Positions 1 to 7,350 are shown, counted from the stretch's first letter. The stretch is 11,138 bases of DNA from Planctomycetota bacterium (GCA_013151585.1 JAADHY010000697.1:1-11138); one strand, 5' to 3'. Numbers and translations: made by a program. The notes: generated by a model from the sequence alone, not told the origin.

Positions 1-196
1 ACGGGGCGTCGGGGTCGATCAAATCCGATCGCTTCGTCTTGAACTGGATGAATTGAATCGTAATCGCCAGACACAGAACGGACACCAGAAATACGCAGCC
101 GATCGTCCCCCAAGGACGATTAGACGTAAAGGCGGTGACCGAGCGCAAAGTCTCTGGCAGGAATCCTCGTTTACGATCCTGGGGAGCTGGCGACAT
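1..196 (-). CDS. MMPL/RND-family membrane exporter, N-terminal fragment (runs off left edge)
   Basis: The minus strand is open from an ATG at 196 to the window edge and gives 65 residues beginning MSPAPQDRKRGFLPETL. A hydrophobic helix lies at about residues 30-50 (GTIGCVFLVSVLCLAITIQF), followed by QFKTKRSDLIDPDAP. A short cytoplasmic head, one helix, and then a periplasmic segment starting with SDLIDPDAP is how I remember planctomycete MMPL/RND-superfamily exporters (proton-driven lipid, hopanoid or drug export) beginning. Only about the first 65 residues of a protein usually 800 or more long are visible, so the substrate cannot be named. An in-frame ATG at 286 would add 30 residues. Neither start has a clear Shine-Dalgarno motif, and 196 is preferred because the extra residues look non-coding and family members start close to the first helix. 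The gene is divergent from the GNAT gene. Confidence 0.72.
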   Translation of the reverse strand, partial: MSPAPQDRKRGFLPETLRSVTAFTSNRPWGTIGCVFLVSVLCLAITIQFIQFKTKRSDLIDPDAP

Positions 197-585
197 CGCT
201 GCCAATTTCGTTTTCGGTGCACTGCGAGAATTCAGCGCCAGGGCTGCGGCGCAAAAGTGGCGAGATTCTAGCCAGATTCCCGCCATCGGGGCAACACGTT
301 TCGAGCAGATCGGAGTTCAAACCGGCGATTTGGCGAGTCTTCAAAGGATAGCGACCTCCCTGGGACGGACAGGCCACCGGTAACAGCCCTCGGCTGGCTC
401 AGTGTCAGCCGGATGGGCTCGTTGATCAGTCTTTCGCCTCTTGGCAAGCAAGCCGCAGCCGGCGTTCCTGGACGCAGCTTAGGCTTTCAAGGCCGGGGTT
501 CGTTGCCAAAAACCGCCTGCGAGCGATAAGCTGAGCCGACGGCGGATTCGTGGAAAGTTCGGGAACGGCAGCGGAGTCGCACAGC
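197..585. other. Divergent intergenic region, no gene seen
   Basis: This 389-base gap separates the divergent MMPL exporter and the GNAT gene. The short open frames crossing it on both strands show no recognisable protein and no ribosome site. It contains a small hairpin at 391-411 (CGGCTG, nine-base loop, CAGCCG) with no T-tract, and a candidate promoter for the GNAT gene at 503-530. The longest GNAT frame opens with a GTG at 550 inside this gap, but the ATG at 586 is the better start. Confidence 0.5.
503..530 (+). promoter_or_regulatory. Candidate sigma70-like promoter for the GNAT gene
   Basis: TTGCCA (503-508, 5 of 6 to TTGACA) is separated by 16 bases from GATAAG (525-530, 4 of 6 to TATAAT). 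It points at the GNAT start at 586 and leaves a leader of about 50 bases. The spacing is plausible, but such matches arise by chance, so this is a candidate only. Confidence 0.33.
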
Positions 586-1074
586 ATGCAAGATCGGGTT
601 CAAATTGTCGAGGCGGACCTTGCCCGGGCGGATCATCAAGACGCGGTCGTTCGGCTCATCGACGCGTACGCGCGCGATCCGATGGGGACAGGCCGTCCTT
701 TGCCCGACTCGGTACGTCAAGGCTTGATTCCAGCCTTACGTCGCCATCCGACGACTCTTGTTTTCCTCGCGTTTGTCGAGCAGGTTCCCGTAGGCATCGC
801 CGTCTGTTTTCTCGGGATGTCGACATTTGCGGCGCGTCCGCTTATCAACATTCACGACTTGGCTGTGTTGCCCGAACATCGCGGGCAAGGAACCGGGCGA
901 CGTCTGCTGGAACAGGTGATTCAAAAGGCGCGCGAGCTAGGATGCTGCAAAGTGACTTTGGAAGTTCGGGAAGACAACCGTCGGGCGCGGCGACTTTACG
1001 AAACGATGGGATTTGCGGCGCCGGAACATGTTAACGGAGCTGTCCCGACATTTTTCTTGGCGAAGATGCTGTAA
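586..1074 (+). CDS. GNAT-family N-acetyltransferase
   Basis: This 162-residue protein is a single GNAT domain, transferring acetyl from acetyl-CoA to an unidentified amine; it is expected in the cytosol. Motif A is clear: strand INIHDLAVLPEHR (residues 88-99) leads into the pyrophosphate loop RGQGTG (99-104) and helix RRLLEQVIQKARELGC. Motif B follows with VTLEVREDNRRARRLYETMGF (split here at residues 123-143), ending in the typical LYETMGF. The length is normal for the family. I chose the ATG at 586 because GGAG (573-576) lies nine bases upstream; the longer frame from a GTG at 550 adds twelve unremarkable residues and has no good ribosome site. It sits 87 bases before the transglutaminase-like gene on the same strand, but nothing shows a shared function. 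The substrate cannot be read from sequence. Confidence 0.88.
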   Translation: MQDRVQIVEADLARADHQDAVVRLIDAYARDPMGTGRPLPDSVRQGLIPALRRHPTTLVFLAFVEQVPVGIAVCFLGMSTFAARPLINIHDLAVLPEHRGQGTGRRLLEQVIQKARELGCCKVTLEVREDNRRARRLYETMGFAAPEHVNGAVPTFFLAKML

Positions 1075-1161
1075 GTACCGTGCGAGTGAATCGGAACAGC
1101 CCATCAACTTTCGGGCCGTCGCTGCGGCGGACACCAGCGCAAAACGTAAGGAACAGGATGG

Positions 1162-3732
1162 ATGTCGAACGTCTTCACGGGAGTCGTATTGGGGTTGGGC
1201 TTTGTTGCAGCCAGCCTCGCGGCCGTCGTTGGCGAGCCGAAAAAGCCGCACGAGGACTTACCGACCGATCGGGCTCGATGTCATGTCGAGCGGATCACCG
1301 AGAGCCGGCACGCGTACCACATCACGTTCCGCGGCACGGTCGACGGAGTCATGACGCGCGGCCCCATTGGTTACGTGGCATTCGAGCAAGGTTGGGAGCC
1401 GAATCGATCGGTGCTAATCGAGAACATCGGTGAGACCGATGTGGTCAATCCGTGGCTCACAGTCAACGGTCGACGGAACTGGCGGACGCTGGAAGACATC
1501 GTTGCCGAAGCGACTCGTGGTTACACGCAGCCGGCCGATAGAGCGCGGGCGATCTGGGAGTTCATCCGACGTCGCCGGTTTCACGCCTGCACCTGGGACG
1601 CCGAATGCAATGACGCCGTCAAAGTGCTCAACGTTTACGGATACACGCTCTGCGGTAACCAGGCGCTGGTGCTGAACGATCTTTGGGCTGCTGCCGGGTT
1701 GAAGACGCGACGCTGTTTTCCGGTGGGACACGTCGTCGGTGAAGTCTTTTTTGACGGCGCGTGGCATATGCTTGACAGCGACGAACATGTGATTTGTCTC
1801 AGACGCGACAATCGCACGATTGCCTCAGCGGCCGAGATTGTCCGCGACCATGACCTGATGAAACGCACCCACACATACGGGATCGGCCAAGCCTACAGTC
1901 GCCGCCGCGACGAGTTCTCCGCATCGCTTTACAGCTACGAGGGGTCACGCGGCAAAGCTTTTCCTCGGACCACCAAGCATAGCATGGACCTGACGCTGCG
2001 GCCGGGTGAGTCGTTGGAGCTGCGATGGGATCACGTTGGCAAACAATACACTGCGGGCAAGGCACTCCATGCCGGACAGCGCAAGCGAGACGGCTGGGGG
2101 GATCTACTTCAGGGCTGGGGGCCGATCGCCTACGACAAGTTGCGCAACGGCAAATTGTGGTACCGCCCCGACCTGTGTCATCCGGTCGCAGCTTGGGGAG
2201 CGGACGCAATCGAAAACGCCGTGTTCGACACGGGGCTCGGTGTGATTCGCCCGATCCAGCCCGAGAAGCCCGCTCGTGTGCAGTGGCGATTCCACAGCCC
2301 CTATGTGTTCGTGGGCGGCTCCGCCACGGCCCAAATCGCTCTGGCAGACCAGGCGACGGCCCAGTGGCAATGGTCGCCGGATGGAAAACAGTGGCGCACC
2401 GCGGCGGAAGCTTGCGGCCCCGGCGACCATAGCCTTGCGGCTGAGCTCGACGACCTGAACCTGATCTCGCCGCGAGGCAAGCCGATGTATCGCTTCTGGC
2501 TGCGGCTGGTGCTGAATGGCGACGGAGCCGCTGGGGCGATTGACTTCGAACACGACATTCAAGCTTCGGCGCTGGGCTTGCCCGAGCTGACAGTCGGCAC
2601 AAACCGGATTGTGTACACCGATCAGACACGGGGGCCGCGCCGGGTCCGCGTTACCCATCGATGGATGGAGCGAACCGAGTGGCACCCGCCGACCGCACCC
2701 GAGCGGTCCCTTTTTCCCGCCGACGGCCAAACGGTCGACGGCACGCGCTTCACGTTCCGTTGGAGTGAGGCGACCGATCCGGACGGTGACCGCATTGTGG
2801 ACTACCACTTCGAGCTGTCCGAGTACCCGGACATGCGGTGGCCGTTGTCGCCGAACTTCGAATGGCTGACGTCGCGGACGAGGGCGCACGGGCGCCCAGA
2901 ATGGACGATTCCCTATGCGGGGCTGCTGAACCCCGGAACCACATATTATTGGCACGTCCGAGCTCGGGACAAAACAGGCGTCTGGGGACCGTGGAGCCGC
3001 CCCTTCCGGTTTCGCGTCCGAGCTCCAGGTGTGCCTCTGGACGTGAAACTGCTTCCCGACGACGGGGGCTGGGTCCTCAATTGGAAGCCCAATCCCGAGG
3101 GCACGCAACCGGTGGCCTACAAAGTTTACGGAAGCGACGAGAAAGGTTTCACGGTGAGCGACAAACCCTATATGTTGTTCCGCGGCAAAGGGTTTGTCAG
3201 CTCTATGAAGGAGTTCGAGGCGAAGCCTGCCAATGCGCCGGACGCCGGAGTGGTCGAGGTTCCCGGCAACTTGATCGCTCGCGTGACCGATACCCGGCTG
3301 CGCGTCATCGGGTCTCACCTTTCCCTACCGAACACGAACAAAGCGTATTACCGGGTCGTGGCCGTGGACAAGCGGGGCGTGGAAAGCGGACCGTCGGATT
3401 ACGCCGAAGCCCTGCGGCCGTACGTGTATACGACTCCGCCCACAACAGCCCGAGTTGGCCAGCCCTACCGCTACCAGCCGGGCGTCATCCGCTCCATCGG
3501 CGATCTCCGTTGCCACCGCAGCGAAAAGTCTTCGTACAACGCGGCCTATTGGGACCGCGATCGGCTCACTTTCTCGCCCATCTCTCTGCCGGAGGGTCTT
3601 CGGCTCGATCCGAGCACCGGCGAGCTATCTGGCATGCTGCCGAAACCGGGCCAGTTTGATGTGGCCTTTCGCGTCTCCAACCAGTCGGGCCAAGCGACCA
3701 CGGTCCGCTACCGGCTGAAAGTGATTCCGTGA
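1162..3732 (+). CDS. Secreted transglutaminase-like protein with Fn3-like and putative Ig modules
   Basis: An 856-residue exported protein. Residues 1-24 form a signal peptide (hydrophobic core GVVLGLGFVAASLAAVV). A transglutaminase-like core spans about 105-215. Its likely catalytic triad is Cys164 (TLCGNQALVLNDLWAAAGL), His190 (FPVGHVVGEVFFDGAW) and Asp205 (HMLDSD), in the family's usual spacing. A poorly characterised, probably beta-rich region (about 265-505) follows. Next come an Fn3-like module (about 513-618, ending in TTYYWHVRARD and GPWSRPFRFRV), a second Fn3-like module (about 621-750) with a long insertion, and a C-terminal putative-Ig (He_PIG-like) module (about 755-854, with LPEGLRLDPSTGELSG). 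The core fold can act as protease, cross-linker or inactive scaffold; the intact triad favours activity. The start is set by AAGGA at 1148-1152, nine bases upstream. There is no membrane anchor or obvious sorting signal at the C-terminus, so it is probably periplasmic or released. Confidence 0.85.
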   Translation: MSNVFTGVVLGLGFVAASLAAVVGEPKKPHEDLPTDRARCHVERITESRHAYHITFRGTVDGVMTRGPIGYVAFEQGWEPNRSVLIENIGETDVVNPWLTVNGRRNWRTLEDIVAEATRGYTQPADRARAIWEFIRRRRFHACTWDAECNDAVKVLNVYGYTLCGNQALVLNDLWAAAGLKTRRCFPVGHVVGEVFFDGAWHMLDSDEHVICLRRDNRTIASAAEIVRDHDLMKRTHTYGIGQAYSRRRDEFSASLYSYEGSRGKAFPRTTKHSMDLTLRPGESLELRWDHVGKQYTAGKALHAGQRKRDGWGDLLQGWGPIAYDKLRNGKLWYRPDLCHPVAAWGADAIENAVFDTGLGVIRPIQPEKPARVQWRFHSPYVFVGGSATAQIALADQATAQWQWSPDGKQWRTAAEACGPGDHSLAAELDDLNLISPRGKPMYRFWLRLVLNGDGAAGAIDFEHDIQASALGLPELTVGTNRIVYTDQTRGPRRVRVTHRWMERTEWHPPTAPERSLFPADGQTVDGTRFTFRWSEATDPDGDRIVDYHFELSEYPDMRWPLSPNFEWLTSRTRAHGRPEWTIPYAGLLNPGTTYYWHVRARDKTGVWGPWSRPFRFRVRAPGVPLDVKLLPDDGGWVLNWKPNPEGTQPVAYKVYGSDEKGFTVSDKPYMLFRGKGFVSSMKEFEAKPANAPDAGVVEVPGNLIARVTDTRLRVIGSHLSLPNTNKAYYRVVAVDKRGVESGPSDYAEALRPYVYTTPPTTARVGQPYRYQPGVIRSIGDLRCHRSEKSSYNAAYWDRDRLTFSPISLPEGLRLDPSTGELSGMLPKPGQFDVAFRVSNQSGQATTVRYRLKVIP

Positions 3733-3782
3733 GTTGCACCGGACGGCGAAGATTTCGGTGGGCCGAAGACTGGCCGAGCTGG

Positions 3783-3788
3783 TAAAAT
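3783..3788 (+). promoter_or_regulatory. Candidate extended -10 promoter for the Rpn-type gene
   Basis: TGGTAAAAT at 3780-3788 is an extended -10 element (TGn followed by TAAAAT, 5 of 6 to TATAAT). No convincing -35 lies 17 bases upstream, which fits an extended -10 promoter. Transcription would begin near 3795, about 20 bases before the ATG at 3815, with GAGG at 3801-3804 as ribosome site. It suggests the Rpn-type gene is transcribed on its own and not by read-through from the transglutaminase gene. Confidence 0.4.
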
Positions 3789-3814
3789 AGCATGTGATTT
3801 GAGGGGACGGGACG

Positions 3815-4768
3815 ATGGGCGAGTTCGACAGTCCGTGGAAAGAGGCTCTGGAGCAATTCCTGCCCCAGTTTCTGGCTTTCTTTTTTCCTCGGGTGTTTGC
3901 CGGTGTGGACTGGGAACGGGGGTACCAGAGCCTGGAGACGGAATTGCAGCAGATTGTTCGGGAAGCAGAGCTGGGGGTCCGTCTGGCCGACAAGCTGTTC
4001 AAGGTCTGGCGGCGCGATGGTGAGGAGACATGGGTTCTGGTACACGCGGAGGTGCAGAACCAGCCGGAGCAAGAGTTCGGCGAGCGGATTTACGTGTACA
4101 ATTATCGAATTTTCGATCGGTTTCGTCGTCCAGTGGTCAGTTTGGCCGTCCTGGGCGATTCGCAACGGGACTGGCGTCCGGATCATTTCGGATACGACCT
4201 TTGGGGGTTTTCGGTCCGGATGGAGTTTCCGATTGCTAAAGTGGTGGACTACGCGGACCAAGAGACCGAGCTGGAGCGGGATGCGAACCCGTTTGCGGCG
4301 ATTGTGTTGGCTCACTTGAAAACACTTGCCACACGGGATCAACCGGACCTGCGACGGTTCTGGAAGGTCCGAGTGGTGAAGAGTTTGTTCGAGCGGGGCT
4401 TGGACGCGGAACAGGTTCGTCAGTTTTTCCGGGTAATCGACTGGCTGATGGAACTCCCCGCTGAGGCGGAACAGCAGTTTCGTGCCGAGATTCTCCGGTA
4501 TGAACAGGAGAAACAAATGCCTTATCTGACGAGTCTAGAGCGGATGGCCGAGGCGAAAGGCCGGGAAGAAGGCCGGGAAGAAGGCCGACGGGAAGGGCTC
4601 TTGCGCGGCATTGAAGTGGCTCTGGAAATCCGATTCGGTTCCGACGGCCGGGACTTGCTCCCGCTGGTTCAGGCGGAGAAGCGGACTGAGGTCCTGGAAG
4701 CCGTGCAACAGGCCTTGCTGACCGCGAAAACGCCTGACGAGATCCGTACGCTGCTGGAGCAGCCGTGA
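3815..4768 (+). CDS. Rpn-family PD-(D/E)XK nuclease / putative transposase
   Basis: This 317-residue protein belongs to the Rpn/YhgA-like group, known as recombination-promoting DNA nucleases often labelled putative transposases. The nuclease core is visible: Asp59 (LADKLFKVWRRDG), then VLVHAEVQNQP with Glu79 and Gln81, the D...ExQ form of the PD-(D/E)XK active site. IYVYNYRIFDRFRRPVVSLA (93-112) is the typical following block. Residues 240-261 form a charged segment with repeated GREE units. In DNA this is an exact 12-base unit present twice (4559-4582) plus a diverged third copy. The C-terminus resembles the helical tail of other members. The length is normal and the core looks intact. No terminal inverted repeats or target duplication were seen, so it is a lone nuclease gene and not a bounded element. 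Such genes are frequently multicopy and mobile. The ATG follows GAGGGG by eight bases. Confidence 0.85.
   Translation: MGEFDSPWKEALEQFLPQFLAFFFPRVFAGVDWERGYQSLETELQQIVREAELGVRLADKLFKVWRRDGEETWVLVHAEVQNQPEQEFGERIYVYNYRIFDRFRRPVVSLAVLGDSQRDWRPDHFGYDLWGFSVRMEFPIAKVVDYADQETELERDANPFAAIVLAHLKTLATRDQPDLRRFWKVRVVKSLFERGLDAEQVRQFFRVIDWLMELPAEAEQQFRAEILRYEQEKQMPYLTSLERMAEAKGREEGREEGRREGLLRGIEVALEIRFGSDGRDLLPLVQAEKRTEVLEAVQQALLTAKTPDEIRTLLEQP
4559..4594 (+). repeat. 12-base tandem repeat inside the Rpn-type gene
   Basis: The unit GGCCGGGAAGAA occurs exactly twice (4559-4570, 4571-4582), followed by a diverged copy GGCCGACGGGAA (4583-4594). It encodes GREEGREEGRRE. Because the unit is a multiple of three, copy-number change by slippage would keep the reading frame. 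Confidence 0.85.
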
Positions 4769-4832
4769 CGCGGATCGGCTTCCCAAAAGTAACTCTCGAG
4801 CCAGCGAGGGCTTCTGCTGCGGGGGATGCTCG

Positions 4833-4868
4833 TGGCGCGGCCGTTGAGCGGACGTTGCGATCGCGCCA
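4833..4868. terminator. Hairpin between convergent genes, possible two-way terminator
   Basis: TGGCGCG (4833-4839) and CGCGCCA (4862-4868) form a perfect seven-base-pair GC-rich stem around a 22-base loop. It lies in the 157-base space between the convergent stops of the Rpn-type gene (4768) and the radical SAM gene (4926), where a shared terminator is expected. No T-tract follows on either strand, so intrinsic termination is uncertain. Confidence 0.35.
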
Positions 4869-4925
4869 GGAAAGCACGTCTTCAAATCCATGGGATGAGC
4901 GAGGCTGACGATCTTTTCACAAATC

Positions 4926-6023
4926 TCACGACAGCAAGTGTAGGTTGCCCAGGTGAACGCGGGTCAGACCGGCTTCGCGTGCGGCCGCGAGGCAGCGTTC
5001 GGCGTGTTCGCGGGAAGTCGTCGGCAAGTCGGACATCGCAAATCGAGGATGGAAGGCCAAGAGAGTGCACGGAATGTCTCGATTCCGTTGAGCGATGAAT
5101 CGAGCCAGCCGGCCGACTTGCTCAGCATCGACGTAACCGGGAATGAGTAAGGTCGACGCGATCAGCAGCGGCGGGTCCGGGCGGTGCTGGATCCATTGGC
5201 TGACCCAGTCGAAATTGGCCAACGTGCGTCGGTTCGAAACGCCACAAAGAGCTCGATGCAGTGACCTATCCCACGCCTTCAGATCGAACTTAATGCAGCC
5301 TCCGGTCTCCAGACTCAACTGGACGGCCTGCCGCAGCGCCGAACGGCTCATCGAGCCGTTTGTTTCCCAGCAGATTCGTAGGATTCGATTGCCGGCCTGA
5401 TCCAGCGCCAGCCGCGACGCTTTCAGCGCATGGGCCATTTGGCACGACGGGTCACCGCCGAAGTAGCAGATGCAGCGAGTTCGTTGATCGACGGCCGCCG
5501 CCAACTCGGCCGCGGTGCGTCGAGGTCCGGAGATGCTGTGCTCGCGGAAGTGCCAGTTCTGACAGAACAAGCAGTCGAAAGAGCACGCCTCGTAGAAAAC
5601 GGCCAGATTCGTATAGCCGTGCTCCGGGTCGCGCGTGTCAGTGAAACGGGGATATCCGGCCGAGGTGGAAGCGGGACAGACCCAGTCGGCAACGCAATTG
5701 GTGGGGAGCGCGTCGTGATACCACGAGACAGCGGCCGCTGCCGCGTCGCCTCCGATCAGACGCCCCGACTTGTTCGCTCGCACGCCACAATAACCGACTT
5801 GCCCCGGCGCGATCCGACAGCCGTTCGCACATTGGCGACAACGGGCTCCCGGCTGGCTTCGCGGCACCGAGCCTGGCAGTCCGAAACGACGGCGCTCGCG
5901 GTGGTGCGCTTCGGTTGCATATTCTCGAGCCTTCCGTCCGCCGCGTTGCACACACGCGGCGCACAGCCCCAATCCGGCGCTGATCAGCGTCGACTCGCGT
6001 CCGCACAGCTCACAGACACTCAT
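4926..6023 (-). CDS. Radical SAM protein, PflA-activase / AmmeMemoRadiSam-like, with N-terminal zinc-ribbon-like segment
   Basis: A 365-residue cytosolic enzyme expected to cleave S-adenosylmethionine through a 4Fe-4S cluster. The cluster motif is CSFDCLFC (Cys147, 151, 154), followed by QNW. Downstream hallmarks are YFGGDPSC (187-194), WETNGSM (219-225), IKFDLKAWD (244-252), LLIPGY (292-297) and AFHPRF (323-328), the pattern of PflA-type activases (COG1180) and AmmeMemoRadiSam enzymes. Two further cysteine groups precede it: CELC...CAAC (4, 7, 21, 24), a zinc-ribbon spacing, and CRQCANGC...GYCGVR (62, 65, 69, 79), like the N-terminal block of AmmeMemoRadiSam proteins. The start is the ATG at 6023, supported by GGGAG at 6032-6036, eight bases upstream; an ATG at 6119 would add 32 low-complexity residues. 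No glycyl-radical enzyme, Memo or AMMECR1 gene is in the window, so the substrate is unknown. It is probably the last gene of a minus-strand run. Confidence 0.82.
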   Translation of the reverse strand: MSVCELCGRESTLISAGLGLCAACVQRGGRKAREYATEAHHRERRRFGLPGSVPRSQPGARCRQCANGCRIAPGQVGYCGVRANKSGRLIGGDAAAAAVSWYHDALPTNCVADWVCPASTSAGYPRFTDTRDPEHGYTNLAVFYEACSFDCLFCQNWHFREHSISGPRRTAAELAAAVDQRTRCICYFGGDPSCQMAHALKASRLALDQAGNRILRICWETNGSMSRSALRQAVQLSLETGGCIKFDLKAWDRSLHRALCGVSNRRTLANFDWVSQWIQHRPDPPLLIASTLLIPGYVDAEQVGRLARFIAQRNRDIPCTLLAFHPRFAMSDLPTTSREHAERCLAAAREAGLTRVHLGNLHLLS

Positions 6024-6031
6024 CGAAGTGT

Positions 6032-6036
6032 CTCCC
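6032..6036 (-). promoter_or_regulatory. Ribosome binding site that fixes the radical SAM start
   Basis: GGGAG on the minus strand lies eight bases before the ATG at 6023. The upstream in-frame ATG at 6119 has no comparable motif, so this site argues for the shorter protein beginning MSVCELCG. Confidence 0.6.
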
Positions 6037-6235
6037 AGCCCTCGTCCTCGCCGGACAGCGGGATCACGAAGCACGCTAGTTTTGTCGCCGTTGCCGTCCG
6101 TCGGCTGGTGCGTTGTCACAGCGCGATTGTTGGGCAGACTGTACTCGCCAGCGCCGGGTCAGCCGTTCCCGCCCGCGGCTTGCGCTGTCGGCTCGCAATG
6201 TCTCGCCCCCTCTTGGTTTCGGCTGTGGTCAACCG

Positions 6236-6811
6236 CTAGGCCGCGTCTTCGACGAAGGCATAGCACAGGATGTGCGTCATTACAAAAAAGCAGTCCTCCA
6301 GTCGGCCCATGTGCTTCGCCGGGACCAGCAGAGGCAAGTCGACTCGTTCGCGCAGTTGTCCGCCTTCACCGGTCGTCAGACCAATCGTCAGACAGCCAAT
6401 TTCGTTCGCATAGTCGACCGCCCGCAAGACGTTTTCGCTATTGCCACTGCCGCTGATGCCGATGAGCACATCGCCTGCTTGGGCGAAGTTCTTGAGCGGC
6501 TCGACAAAGACCGTTTCGTACCCCTCGTCGTTTGCGTAGGCCGTAATAGTTGAGATGCTGTCGGTCAAGCCGATCATTTTGAAACGAGTCGGCTTACCCA
6601 GTGATGCGCACTTCACGATGTCGACGACCATTTGCGAAGCGATCGAAGCACTACCACCGTTACCGCAAATGAAAACCGTGTTGCCTCGGTCCCGAGCCTG
6701 ACGCAACTGGTGAATCGCCTCGGCAATCCGAGCCTCATCCAACTGCGGCAACAACGAGGCCAGATCGGCCAAATAACCTTTCACGAACGAAACAGTTTTT
6801 TCGTCTGCCAT
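6236..6811 (-). CDS. SIS-domain protein, GmhA-like sugar-phosphate isomerase family
   Basis: This 191-residue protein matches E. coli GmhA in length (192) and layout. GmhA converts sedoheptulose 7-phosphate to heptose 7-phosphate in the cytosol. The phosphate-binding features are present: FICGNGGSASIASQ (47-60), GISGSGNSENV (118-128) and TIGLTTGEGG (142-151). The C-terminal helix carries His180 (THILCY), matching catalytic His180 of GmhA. By my manual alignment other functional positions differ: Glu65 of GmhA is Asp64 here, Asp169 is Gly169 and Gln172 is Glu172. SIS sugar binding is therefore well supported, but sedoheptulose isomerase activity is not assured. The start is the ATG at 6811 (MADEKTV), preceded by GGAGG at 6823-6827; the frame extends 48 residues upstream into sequence that is arginine-rich and unlike the family. 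It lies 79 bases after the membrane-protein gene. Confidence 0.82.
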   Translation of the reverse strand: MADEKTVSFVKGYLADLASLLPQLDEARIAEAIHQLRQARDRGNTVFICGNGGSASIASQMVVDIVKCASLGKPTRFKMIGLTDSISTITAYANDEGYETVFVEPLKNFAQAGDVLIGISGSGNSENVLRAVDYANEIGCLTIGLTTGEGGQLRERVDLPLLVPAKHMGRLEDCFFVMTHILCYAFVEDAA

Positions 6812-6890
6812 GAGCTTGGAATCCTCCGTGTTGGCAAATGTCGAACCCAGCCCGCGACGTCGCCACCATAGCGAAAACACGAGCGAGTGA

Positions 6891-7337
6891 CTACGGCAAA
6901 GACCGCGTGACGTTGCCCGCGTCCGCCTCAATATCTGGCCGCGCCGGCTCGTCACGCCCGCTCGTGACGGTCGAACGCAGCTCCCAGAGCATGATCGCTC
7001 CGACGGACAGACCCATCAGCCCGTCCAACAACGCAGCAAAGAATACGACTGTGGGGGCATGCCCCAGCAAGTACTCGAAAACCAGGAACAGAACGGCGGC
7101 CACTTTCGACGCCACTAGCAACCACACGAAACCGTCGTGCCACAGCCCAGCGATGTAAGCGCTGCCGAGAATCAGCAGAAAGAGCCCCGCCTGCGCCGGA
7201 AAGAATACGTCGCCATCGTATGTCCAGCCCACTGCGTGCAGAGTGCGAGTCGGGAAAAACAGCATGGCCGCTCCCAGCAGCAAGCTATGGAGCGCGACCA
7301 AGGTAACAATCGTGTGCCGGACGGCGCGGACATTCAC
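6891..7337 (-). CDS. Small four-helix integral membrane protein, unknown function
   Basis: A 148-residue protein I cannot assign to a named family. Four hydrophobic helices are visible at about residues 8-28, 46-66, 69-91 and 96-118, with short loops including FFPTRTLHAVGW and a polar tail of about 28 residues. This arrangement resembles small DoxX- or DUF4345-like inner-membrane proteins, but no diagnostic motif is seen. I chose the GTG at 7337 because GAAGGA (7345-7350) lies seven bases upstream and the protein then starts shortly before helix 1. An ATG at 7421 would add 28 charged residues and overlap the end of the DUF1080 gene. With the GTG start, the gap to the DUF1080 stop is 55 bases and the gap to the SIS gene is 79, so co-transcription is likely. 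Confidence 0.7.
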   Translation of the reverse strand: MNVRAVRHTIVTLVALHSLLLGAAMLFFPTRTLHAVGWTYDGDVFFPAQAGLFLLILGSAYIAGLWHDGFVWLLVASKVAAVLFLVFEYLLGHAPTVVFFAALLDGLMGLSVGAIMLWELRSTVTSGRDEPARPDIEADAGNVTRSLP

Positions 7338-7344
7338 ACTCGTG

Positions 7345-7350
7345 TCCTTC
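7345..7350 (-). promoter_or_regulatory. Ribosome binding site supporting a GTG start
   Basis: GAAGGA on the minus strand stands seven bases before the GTG at 7337. It selects this GTG over the ATG at 7421, which lies inside the upstream gene and lacks such a site. Confidence 0.6.

Noticed and set aside
2104..3318. 404-codon open frame on the minus strand inside the transglutaminase gene
   Set aside because: It lies fully antisense to a gene with clear domains, and its product is rich in Arg, Pro and Gly with no recognisable motif; a product of high G+C codon use.
3566..4516. 316-codon minus-strand open frame across the Rpn-type gene
   Set aside because: It is antisense to a clearly recognised protein and spans two unrelated genes and the gap between them.
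3783..4768. A bounded transposon or defence island around the Rpn-type gene
   Set aside because: No terminal inverted repeats, target duplications, integrase, restriction, toxin-antitoxin or CRISPR components were seen on either side.
4926..6023. A complete AmmeMemoRadiSam system
   Set aside because: Only the radical SAM-like member is present; no Memo or AMMECR1 gene is in the window and the N-terminal region differs.
5430..6239. 269-codon plus-strand open frame across the radical SAM gene
   Set aside because: It is antisense to the conserved cysteine motifs and lacks a ribosome site and family resemblance.
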